A program made the translations under genes and the position numbers. The notes beneath the pieces are model-generated. The model ran no database searches, was not told where the DNA came from, and saw only the letters and a program-made list of their open reading frames with translations. 9,506 nucleotides of DNA from Methanosarcinales archaeon. GTDB taxonomy: Archaea; Halobacteriota; Syntropharchaeia; Alkanophagales; Methanospirareceae. Numbering within the stretch: position 1 is the stretch's first letter; each line of letters opens with the position of its first letter. The stretch is from contig JAUXGS010000021.1 in the NCBI GenBank assembly GCA_030621945.1, positions 1-9,506 of the forward strand. Direction: 5' to 3'. Positions 1 to 6,224 of this stretch are shown here, piece after piece.

Positions 1-954
1 GATGTTGGATGTGCCTTTTATCATACGAGCAAGCTTCAATGCGGTCTCAACAGCGTTTGTACCCGTAGGTCCAGGGAACTGTATCTTGTAGTCGAGGTCA
101 CGCGGTTCAAGGATGATCGAGTAGAAAGACTCAATGAAACGCCGTTTACTCGTCGTCGCCTTATCAAGACCGTGAACGATTCCGTCATTTTGTAGGTACT
201 CTATTAAAGCCTCTGTTACCAGGGGGTTGTTGTGTCCGTAGTTTAAAGTTCCTGCGCCTGCGAAGAAATCTATGTATCGGTTATTGCTTTCATCATAGAT
301 GATTGACCCATGAGCGTGGTCAAAAACGGTAGGAAAAGAGCGCGAATACGACCTTACCTTTGACTCCTTCTCCTTGAACACTTTTAAACCCTCGGATCCC
401 TCGTCTGAGACCTCCTCCGGTGCATGTGTAAAGGGTCCTATGCGCAATAGAATTTCAGGTGGGTGTTCGTTGGCTCCGAAATCTTCCCCTTTTAGAAACT
501 CCTGCTTCTCTATGGTTGTATTGAGGTAGTCGGCAATAGATTTGAAGAGTGCGAGTGACTTCCTGTTGGGTGGTATTACACTCGTCTCCAGATATGTCAC
601 ATCTTTTAAATATTCCTCGGAAAGCAAGTATTTTATCATCGCCGAGGCGACTCCTTCTCCTTGTTGATGTCTCGCGACCGCCACCTGCCAGATGAACAAG
701 ACATCTGATCTCTCTGGAGGTTTGTAGGCTGAGAGGAAAGAGACAATTCCCTTATCGCTTTCTCCGATTACACAGGTCTCTCTGAAGTGCTTGCATAAAA
801 TCAAGTAACTATACTGCGAATTCAAGTCAAGTGGCGGTGAATGCTTGGCAAGCCGCCATATCGTATCGCCATCTTCTACCGTAGGATGACGAAAGCGGAA
901 TTCACCACACGTCCCTACCTCTTCTACTCCACCAGTAGTATTATTACCATTCAT
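1..954 (-). CDS. ectAB: Fused EctA-EctB: diaminobutyrate acetyltransferase plus diaminobutyrate aminotransferase (3' end beyond window)
   Basis: One uninterrupted frame of 318 codons runs from ATG at 954 off the left edge. Residues about 19-175 match EctA, a GNAT enzyme that acetylates L-2,4-diaminobutyrate to N-gamma-acetyl-diaminobutyrate. Visible EctA features are FRFRHPTVEDG (19-29), LDLNSQYSYLILCKHF (42-57), the FIWQVAV strand (87-93), an acetyl-CoA loop HQQGEG (96-101, His where Arg/Gln is usual), YLETSVIPPN (121-130) and NEHPPEILLRIGPF (162-175). An acidic linker of roughly 20 residues follows. EctB, the PLP aminotransferase making diaminobutyrate from aspartate semialdehyde, begins near 196: KVRSYSRSFPTVF (199-211), YIDFFAGAGTLNYGHNNP (227-244) and FPGPTGTNAVETALKLAR near the edge. 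The PLP lysine lies outside the window. The two enzymes catalyse consecutive cytosolic steps and are normally separate proteins. The upstream in-frame stop at 964-966 and the lack of other in-frame starts fix ATG 954. No clear Shine-Dalgarno precedes it. Confidence 0.9.
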   Translation of the reverse strand, partial: MNGNNTTGGVEEVGTCGEFRFRHPTVEDGDTIWRLAKHSPPLDLNSQYSYLILCKHFRETCVIGESDKGIVSFLSAYKPPERSDVLFIWQVAVARHQQGEGVASAMIKYLLSEEYLKDVTYLETSVIPPNRKSLALFKSIADYLNTTIEKQEFLKGEDFGANEHPPEILLRIGPFTHAPEEVSDEGSEGLKVFKEKESKVRSYSRSFPTVFDHAHGSIIYDESNNRYIDFFAGAGTLNYGHNNPLVTEALIEYLQNDGIVHGLDKATTSKRRFIESFYSIILEPRDLDYKIQFPGPTGTNAVETALKLARMIKGTSNI

Positions 955-963
955 CGTATCTGT

Positions 964-1146
964 TTAGAAATAGTTATTAAATTGGGTTCTATCTTCCAAA
1001 GCTCTTATCTCATCACTTCTCAGAATCTTACCATCTACATACAAGCCATGCGCATCGGGACCTCGATGCTCTGTCTTTTGGAGCATATCGGTAACGATAC
1101 TCGTCGGCTTCTTCTGATAAGGATAAAAGCCGCATATCGAACACAT
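964..1146 (-). pseudogene. Orphan N-terminus of an asparagine-synthetase-type (class II) glutamine amidotransferase
   Basis: The 60-residue frame starts MCSICGFY, which places a cysteine right after the initiator Met, as in Ntn-type glutaminase domains. It carries HRGPDAHGLYVDGKI at about residues 28-42, the second hallmark of AsnB-like proteins. It then leaves the family: the last 18 residues match nothing I recognise and TAA follows at 966-964. The family normally continues with GHxRLSI and a synthetase domain (over 450 residues). I checked the other minus-strand frames past the break and saw no continuation, so this is a truncation and not a single frameshift. A GTG at 1167 would add seven residues, but ATG 1146 fits the family because Cys must be residue 2. 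The stop lies 9 bases before the ectAB start. Most likely it is a deletion remnant whose promoter now serves ectAB. A small expressed peptide cannot be excluded. Confidence 0.72.
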
Positions 1147-1227
1147 AACTAACCATTTCTTATACACTGCTAAATAGGTTATTTGAGGATAAATAGGAGA
1201 ATAACCGATTTTTTTGAAGATTCGGAA

Positions 1228-1237
1228 GCTTTAAATG
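1228..1237 (+). promoter_or_regulatory. TATA-like box for the Lrp-family gene
   Basis: GCTTTAAATG sits about 25-30 bp before ATG 1261, preceded by a purine-containing stretch that could act as BRE. This spacing predicts transcription starting within a few bases of the ATG, giving a leaderless mRNA, and no Shine-Dalgarno is present. The region 1147-1260 is shared with the divergent minus-strand unit, where AT-rich CTATTTATCC around 1188-1196 could be the opposing TATA element. Confidence 0.55.
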
Positions 1238-1260
1238 GATGGCGTTATTATGTATAAATA

Positions 1261-1704
1261 ATGGTGGGCAAAACAGATAGTAAGATACTCGAGATACTTC
1301 AAGGGGATGTAAGGACGCCCATATCTAAGATTGCAAAAGAGGTCGGTTTGAGTGAAAATGGTGTGAGATACAGGCTTGAAAAACTGGAGAAGGGGGGCTA
1401 TATTAGGAGTTATACCATTTTGCTTAATCCTAAGAAATTTGGTAAGAAGATTTTGGCGATATTTAATCTTGAAATAGAACCTAAGATGATGAAGAGCACA
1501 TTATCTAAATTGGTAGGACTTGATGAGTTTATCAAAATATATCAGACCACAGGTCAGTTCTCGATTAATGCAATGGGTCTATTTGATAACGAAGAGAGTT
1601 TGACACGGTTTATAAATAATAAGCTTTTGTTTGAGTTTCCCATCCAAAATTATACTGTTGAGATAGTTATAAGGAAGGTTAAAGATACAGATTATGAAAT
1701 ATAA
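1261..1704 (+). CDS. Lrp/AsnC-family transcriptional regulator
   Basis: The protein has 147 residues, the usual size for this family. It has an N-terminal winged helix-turn-helix: TDSKILEILQGDVRTPISKI at 5-24, then IAKEVGLS and the recognition helix region ENGVRYRLEKLEKGGYIRSY (32-51). The rest is consistent with the RAM ligand-binding and oligomerisation domain, from IFNLEIEP near 67 to VEIVIRKVKDTDYEI at the end. Such proteins bind DNA as dimers or octamers and often sense amino acids. The gene is divergent from the amidotransferase remnant and ectAB, so control of the compatible-solute locus is plausible, but this is inferred from position only. It is convergent with the nitrilase gene, with only 19 bases between the two stops. 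Its coding sequence is visibly more AT-rich than the genes from 3595 onward. Confidence 0.9.
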   Translation: MVGKTDSKILEILQGDVRTPISKIAKEVGLSENGVRYRLEKLEKGGYIRSYTILLNPKKFGKKILAIFNLEIEPKMMKSTLSKLVGLDEFIKIYQTTGQFSINAMGLFDNEESLTRFINNKLLFEFPIQNYTVEIVIRKVKDTDYEI

Positions 1705-1723
1705 AGAATAAAGATTGGTATGT

Positions 1724-2449
1724 TTATACATCTTCTTTTGATATTTCATAACTTAAAAGCATCTCATTTATAGTATTACCTTCGCGGACAACAAAACCTT
1801 CTGGGTCAATAATCAAGCTTCCACCTAAACTGATTTTCGTATTAGCTGAGCCAACTGCATTGGCTTTAAGTACAAATAGATTGTTTTCAACAGCTCTTGC
1901 AATCGGCAAAGCTCTATTTTTGTTTAGTTTCCGTATCGCTTCGATTGGCTCATAAAAATGTGCCGATAAGATAAAGATAGCATCCGCCCCCAACGTTTTA
2001 TATTTGGCGGCGAGCATCGGATCATTCTGATCCCTGCAGATTAAAACGCCACACTTAACATCACCCAACCGAAAAATTAATGGTTCTTTGCCTTTTTTAA
2101 AAAATGCTTCATCAGAAGAAGTGAGATTAATTTTATGATAAATGTACCGCTCTCCATTCGTTAGCAGGACTATCGCACTATTAAATCGTTTCTTGCGTTC
2201 AAAATAAGGTACCCCCACGATAACGTTCACACCACTGTGTGTTACCTGTTCTTGAATAATATCCAACGTTTCTATTACCGCGTCTTGATCAACGGTATTA
2301 AAATCACGCACATAGCCAGTAATATTGCATTCGGGAAAGCACAAAATCTCCACATTCTGTTTCGATGCCAATGCGATATACTTAGAAATAGTCCGTACAT
2401 TTGCATCAATGTCCTCGTAAAGCTTGATTTGTGCCACAGCAGCCTTCAT
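1724..2449 (-). CDS. Nitrilase-superfamily carbon-nitrogen hydrolase
   Basis: The 241-residue protein begins MKAAVAQI, the standard opening of the family. The Glu-Lys-Cys catalytic triad is intact: E40 in CFPECNITGY, K106 in YHKINLT and C138 in GVLICRDQNDP. A second conserved glutamate position appears in the YEPIEAIRKLNKNRALPIA stretch, followed by ARAVENNLFVLKANAVG and the GGSLIIDPEG strand. The family hydrolyses amides or nitriles in the cytosol; the CRDQ context suggests an amidase but does not fix a substrate. An ATG at 2467 would add six residues. I reject it because GGAGGTG overlaps that codon and lies 9 bases before ATG 2449, so it is the ribosome binding site for the shorter form. 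It lies 132 bases downstream of nadE on the same strand, so an ammonia-delivering partnership with NadE is conceivable. The gene is AT-rich compared with nadE. Confidence 0.88.
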   Translation of the reverse strand: MKAAVAQIKLYEDIDANVRTISKYIALASKQNVEILCFPECNITGYVRDFNTVDQDAVIETLDIIQEQVTHSGVNVIVGVPYFERKKRFNSAIVLLTNGERYIYHKINLTSSDEAFFKKGKEPLIFRLGDVKCGVLICRDQNDPMLAAKYKTLGADAIFILSAHFYEPIEAIRKLNKNRALPIARAVENNLFVLKANAVGSANTKISLGGSLIIDPEGFVVREGNTINEMLLSYEISKEDV

Positions 2450-2458
2450 GCTTCTAAC

Positions 2459-2465
2459 CACCTCC
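2459..2465 (-). promoter_or_regulatory. Shine-Dalgarno that decides the nitrilase start
   Basis: On the minus strand GGAGGTG lies 9 bases before ATG 2449. It complements the archaeal 16S rRNA 3' end (CACCTCC). It overlaps the upstream in-frame ATG at 2467, so that ATG cannot be the start served by it. A start with such a strong site is likely internal to a transcript that has a leader, as expected if the gene is cotranscribed with nadE or has its own leader in 2466-2581. Confidence 0.8.
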
Positions 2466-2581
2466 ATATGCTTATCATTATTCTATTTTCAGAAAAGTAC
2501 CTCTGTGAATAACAAAACTTTGTATCGAAAATTCCCGGTAATCTGGACAATTTTTACCCTACCCACCCATCTTAAGGTTTG

Positions 2582-3343
2582 TTATGACTGCTTAAACACC
2601 GGTATTGTTTCCCGCTTATGCTGTGACGCGTCCATCATCCGTTTTACTCGGTCCACTAATTCTGGCTCGCAGCCGCTAAGATCACCACGTTCGAGTGCTA
2701 AGAGGATTTTATCCAGCACATTATAACCCATGCCTATCTCGGCTTCGTCTGTTTGATCCTCCCACAGACCTGCACTTGGTTCCTTCTCGATGATCTCTTT
2801 AGGAATGCCAAGCTCATCCGCCAATTTCCGCTCTTCAGTTTTCAGCAGGTCGCCAAGTGGAAGTATATCCGCAGCACCATCGCCGTATTTGGTGAAATAC
2901 CCTATAGAGAGTTCGCTCTTGTTCCCTGTACCTACTACCAGATAGTTACGTTTATTGGCGAAGTAATAAAGGCAAATCATCCTGAGACGCGGTTTGAGGT
3001 TAGCAACTGCAATATTTCCGTTCGCATCTACATCGTTCTCGCGCTCTTCTTCGACTTCTAATCTCTTTAACAAGACGGTGAAGATCTGGGAAAGGTCTAT
3101 CTCCTTCGTCTCTATTCCAAACTGAGCGGCGACCATGTTCGCATGCTTTACATCTTCTTTACGTGAACCGCACGGCATTATCAAACCAAGCGTGGTATCG
3201 GGAAACGCTTTTTTACATAACTCTGCCGCGACGGATGAGTCAAGGCCGCCACTCATTCCCAAGACCACGCCTTGAGCACCTGCCTCATTCACTCGTTCTC
3301 TTATCCATTCGCTTATTCTCGATGCCAGATCAGAGGGATACAT
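2582..3343 (-). CDS. nadE: NAD synthetase, ammonia-dependent type
   Basis: NadE adenylates nicotinic acid adenine dinucleotide (NaAD) with ATP and amidates it to NAD, the last step of the pathway. The 253-residue protein has only the synthetase domain. Visible motifs are the PP-loop SGGLDSS (31-37), RLRMICLYYFAN (119-130), GTGNKSE (138-144), YFTKYGDGAADILPLGDLLK (149-168) and PSAGLWEDQTDE (189-200), which contacts nucleotide and magnesium in the family. There is no fused glutaminase domain, so ammonia must be free or supplied by another protein; the nitrilase-family gene downstream is a candidate only by position. ATG 3343 fits homologous N-termini. The upstream bases lack a clear Shine-Dalgarno. 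Confidence 0.95.
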   Translation of the reverse strand: MYPSDLASRISEWIRERVNEAGAQGVVLGMSGGLDSSVAAELCKKAFPDTTLGLIMPCGSRKEDVKHANMVAAQFGIETKEIDLSQIFTVLLKRLEVEEERENDVDANGNIAVANLKPRLRMICLYYFANKRNYLVVGTGNKSELSIGYFTKYGDGAADILPLGDLLKTEERKLADELGIPKEIIEKEPSAGLWEDQTDEAEIGMGYNVLDKILLALERGDLSGCEPELVDRVKRMMDASQHKRETIPVFKQS

Positions 3344-3555
3344 GCTTTTTCTCTACATTACCTACAGTTGTATCTTGAGGTACAGTTAAGTTAGTTATTG
3401 TTGTAGGGCGCATGAAATAAAAAGATGCGTGGTTTTTACCGTTCGACCTTGGCCCTCTCAAACAAATAAGATAAACCAGGAAGACTGGCACCTCTATCAG
3501 AAATAAAGCTCTGGAGAGTAGGAATATTGGGAACCTTGCTCCGCCCTTACAAATC

Positions 3556-3567
3556 TTTTTATAAAAG
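3556..3567 (+). promoter_or_regulatory. TATA-like box for the MscS gene
   Basis: TTTTTATAAAAG is centred about 33 bp before ATG 3595. It is a near-ideal archaeal TATA element that predicts a transcript start about 5-10 bases before the start codon, hence an essentially leaderless message. It lies in the 251-base divergent region between nadE and this gene. That region otherwise shows no gene, only a direct repeat TACAGTT at 3363-3369 and 3381-3387 next to the nadE start, of unproven meaning. Confidence 0.65.
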
Positions 3568-3594
3568 TTTATTGTATGTACTTACCACAAAACC

Positions 3595-4635
3595 ATGGCG
3601 ATAGAAATAGAGCAGTTAATTCAACACGAATATTTCCACTTCTTCTTAATTTTGATAGGCTTTTTTATCCTTGCCCAAATTGTGCGTTTTATCCTGGTGA
3701 ACTACGTCAGACAACTTGCAGCTCGAACGAAAACCGATATTGACGACCTCATCGTGGACATACTGGCCAAACCGGTGTATATTATTATCGTTTTTACAGG
3801 TCTGTATTCAGCGCTGAGATCGCTATCCCAACTCGAGCCCTACTTCACGTACATAGACGGTATATTTTTTGTTGGTACGGTTTTGTTGGTGGCTTTGATC
3901 ATATCCGATATTTTGCGTATTCTGCTCAGCTTCTGGCTGAAGACGCAGAAGCAATATGAAAAGATGCCGAAATTGCTGAGCCACGTAGCCGCCATTTTTA
4001 TTTATCTCATCGCTTTTTTGATGATCCTAGGCCATTTCGATATAGAGATAACACCGTTAATCGCGGCTTATGGGTTAGGGGGTTTAGCGGTTGCACTGGC
4101 ACTTCAAAACACGCTTTCAAACGTATTCGCGGGATTACATATCATTTCAGACCAGCCAATAAATTTTGGCGATTATATACATGTAGAAGGAGGTGTTTCA
4201 GGCTTTGTCGAAGATGTTGGCTGGCGGTCCACGAGGATAAGAACCCTGCCAAATACGCTTGTCATCATTCCAAACGCAAAACTCGCCGAGAGTATCATCA
4301 CCAATTACTCGTTGCCCGTGCTGGAGATGTCGGTGGTCATCCAATGCGGCGTTGATTACGGCTCGGATTTGGAGAAAGTGGAGAAGGTCATGATTGACGT
4401 AGCGAAGCAGATACAAGAAACCGTCCCGGGAGCAATGAAGAACTTTCAACCATTCACCCGGTACCACACGTTTGACGAATCGAACATCAATTTCTCGATT
4501 ATCTTGCGGGTAGAGGAACCTGCAACTAAGTACATTGTTACGCACGAATTTATCAAAGCACTGAAGAAGCGATATGATGAAGAGGGGATTGAAATATCCT
4601 GGCCGATAGTGAAAATACATAATGTAGATAAATAG
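3595..4635 (+). CDS. Small-conductance mechanosensitive channel, MscS family (MscMJ-like)
   Basis: The 346-residue membrane protein has five hydrophobic segments at about 14-36, 60-78, 88-113, 130-148 and 153-183. The last is the glycine- and alanine-rich pore helix (AAYGLGGLAVALALQN, 157-172), followed by TLSNVFAGLHIISDQPINFGDYI and the cytoplasmic beta domain with WRSTRIRTLPNTLVIIPNAKL. The C-terminal part (about 240-346) is the alpha/beta vestibule domain. The size and segment number resemble the Methanocaldococcus MscMJ channels more than the three-helix E. coli MscS. The channel opens under membrane tension and releases solutes during hypo-osmotic shock, which pairs logically with the ectoine gene at the left edge, though the two are not in one operon. 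The start fits the TATA spacing. The stop is TAG, with TAA three codons later in the same frame. Confidence 0.93.
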   Translation: MAIEIEQLIQHEYFHFFLILIGFFILAQIVRFILVNYVRQLAARTKTDIDDLIVDILAKPVYIIIVFTGLYSALRSLSQLEPYFTYIDGIFFVGTVLLVALIISDILRILLSFWLKTQKQYEKMPKLLSHVAAIFIYLIAFLMILGHFDIEITPLIAAYGLGGLAVALALQNTLSNVFAGLHIISDQPINFGDYIHVEGGVSGFVEDVGWRSTRIRTLPNTLVIIPNAKLAESIITNYSLPVLEMSVVIQCGVDYGSDLEKVEKVMIDVAKQIQETVPGAMKNFQPFTRYHTFDESNINFSIILRVEEPATKYIVTHEFIKALKKRYDEEGIEISWPIVKIHNVDK

Positions 4636-4654
4636 CCCACATAAAATCCGTAAG

Positions 4655-4664
4655 ATTTTTAAGG
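4655..4664 (+). promoter_or_regulatory. Possible TATA-like element before the homocysteine gene
   Basis: ATTTTTAAGG in the 68-base gap after the MscS gene could act as a TATA box about 40 bp before ATG 4704, giving a leader of roughly 15-20 bases. It is weaker than the elements at 1228 and 3556. Readthrough from the MscS gene is an alternative. Confidence 0.35.
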
Positions 4665-4703
4665 GTTTGCGTTCGTATCTTCTACGTATGGCAGATAAGT
4701 ACA

Positions 4704-6224
4704 ATGACCGAGAAGAGCATAGAGGAGATAAACGAGAGAATTGAAGATGGCAGTGTTCGTGTAGTGACAGCGGATAGAATGAGCGAGATAGTGAGCGAAT
4801 TGGGTGCAGAAGAAGCGGCGAAGGAAGTAGACGTTGTCACCACAGGGACTTTTGGTCCTATGTGCTCTTCAGGCGTGTTCCTCAATTTTGGTCATGCAGA
4901 TCCCCCGATAAAAATGCAGCGTCTATGGCTCAACGATGTAGAGGCGTACGCCGGTATTGCGGCAGTAGATGCTTATCTCGGAGCAACGCAATTATCAGAG
5001 GAAAAAGGGCTGAATTATGGCGGAGGCCATGTCATAGAGGATTTAGTCGCAGGTAAGCCTATAGAACTGAGAGCTGCGGGCTATGTCACGGATTGCTACC
5101 CGCGTAAAGACTTGGAAACAACCATTACGCTCGAAGATTTAAATCAGGCGATTATGGTAAATCCACGGAATGCGTATCAACGGTATGCCAGTGCGACAAA
5201 CTCCACTGATCGGACGCTATACACCTATATCGGTACACTGCTCCCTAATTACCGAAATGTGAATTATTCCGGCGCCGGTGCACTCTCTCCGCTTTATAAC
5301 GATCCAGATTTTGAGACCATAGGTGTGGGTACGCGGATTTTTCTCTGTGGTGCTGGAGGATATGTAGTGGGAAGGGGTACGCAGCACGATCCCGTTCATC
5401 GCTTTGGAACATTAATGGTCACTGGCAACCTGAATGAGATGAATCCGGAATTCTTAAAGGGGGCCACCTTCCACGGCTATGGCGTAACCCTCTACGTTGG
5501 CATTGGCATACCGATACCGATACTGAACGAGCGTATGGCGAAGAAGACCGCGATAAGTGATGCTGATGTTGTTACAGACGTGATAGATTATGGGGTGGGC
5601 AGGCGAGAGCGTCCAGTATTGAGAACTGTTACCTACGAGGAGTTAAAATCCGGGATGATAGAACTCGAGGGTAAGGAAGTTCCAACTTCACCGCTTTCAA
5701 GCTTTTTCATGGCAAATAAAGTAGCGGATGAATTGACGAGTAGAATAGAGCAAGGTGACTTTTTCCTTTCGCAGCCGGTAGAGCGATTATCGAGAGATAC
5801 CGTGGTCAAGCCAATGAAACAGCCAGAACTACCATTAGTGAAAGATGTCATGATACGAGAAGTGAAGACCATGGGTGACAGTGCGAGTATAGCAGAAGCT
5901 GCAAAATTGATGATGGAATCCCAGTCTACGCATATACCTGTTCTATCAGGAGATGGTAAGCTTGCAGGTATGGTAACAGCGTGGGATATATCAACAGCAG
6001 TGGCAAAGAGACACGAAGAATTGGCAGAAATAATGACGAAAAAAGTGATAACTGCGGGTTTAGAAGAGCCTCTTGAACTGGTGATTAGAAAGATGGAGCG
6101 CAGTAACATATCCGCATTGCCCGTCATAGATGATGAGCGGAGGGTTATCGGGATGGTATCCAGCGATGAGATCAGCAAATTGATCGGGAAACGGAAGAAG
6201 TGGCAATGGAAACTAAGAATCTGA
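4704..6224 (+). CDS. L-homocysteine biosynthesis protein, DUF39 (HcyBio) domain with C-terminal CBS pair
   Basis: Residues 1 to about 370 form the DUF39/HcyBio domain and about 379-498 two CBS domains (VKDVMIREVKTMGDSASIAE, then EIMTKKVITAGLEEPLELVI). In Methanosarcina acetivorans the homologue MA1821 acts with the ferredoxin-like MA1822 to make homocysteine from aspartate semialdehyde and sulfide, the archaeal route when MetB/MetY-type enzymes are absent. Two cysteines that I recall as functionally important there, Cys54 and Cys131, fall here at exactly C54 (TFGPMCSSG) and C131 (GYVTDCYPRK). Other conserved patches are NYGGGHVIEDL (104-114) and a glycine-rich FLCGAGGYVVGRGTQHDP. The CBS pair probably senses an adenosyl compound such as SAM or AMP (family knowledge). 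The protein ends in a basic, tryptophan-containing tail. No ferredoxin-NIL partner is adjacent; instead the radical SAM gene overlaps its 3' end by 19 bases, so the two are surely cotranscribed. Confidence 0.92.
   Translation: MTEKSIEEINERIEDGSVRVVTADRMSEIVSELGAEEAAKEVDVVTTGTFGPMCSSGVFLNFGHADPPIKMQRLWLNDVEAYAGIAAVDAYLGATQLSEEKGLNYGGGHVIEDLVAGKPIELRAAGYVTDCYPRKDLETTITLEDLNQAIMVNPRNAYQRYASATNSTDRTLYTYIGTLLPNYRNVNYSGAGALSPLYNDPDFETIGVGTRIFLCGAGGYVVGRGTQHDPVHRFGTLMVTGNLNEMNPEFLKGATFHGYGVTLYVGIGIPIPILNERMAKKTAISDADVVTDVIDYGVGRRERPVLRTVTYEELKSGMIELEGKEVPTSPLSSFFMANKVADELTSRIEQGDFFLSQPVERLSRDTVVKPMKQPELPLVKDVMIREVKTMGDSASIAEAAKLMMESQSTHIPVLSGDGKLAGMVTAWDISTAVAKRHEELAEIMTKKVITAGLEEPLELVIRKMERSNISALPVIDDERRVIGMVSSDEISKLIGKRKKWQWKLRI

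Noticed and set aside
841..1152. Plus-strand frame of 103 residues
   Set aside because: It is antisense to the start of ectAB and the amidotransferase remnant, with no recognisable domain or ribosome binding site.
3363..3387. Direct repeat TACAGTT at 3363-3369 and 3381-3387, plus CCTACA/TGTAGG arms at 3361-3366 and 3402-3407
   Set aside because: The repeats are only 6-7 bases long in an AT-rich promoter region. They could be an operator for nadE, but chance explains them equally well without comparative data.
3425..3469. Tiny plus-strand frame (ATGCGTGG..., 14 codons) between nadE and the MscS gene
   Set aside because: It has no ribosome binding site or promoter spacing, and frames of this size are expected by chance.
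4633..4644. Readthrough of the MscS TAG as pyrrolysine
   Set aside because: The frame closes at TAA three codons later with no added conserved residues, so the TAG is an ordinary stop.
4198..4704. Minus-strand frame of 168 residues under the MscS gene
   Set aside because: It is fully antisense to a convincing MscS protein, and its residues show no family pattern.
5633..6178. Minus-strand frame of 181 residues under the homocysteine gene
   Set aside because: It is antisense to the CBS region; it is serine- and isoleucine-rich as expected from reversed coding sequence.
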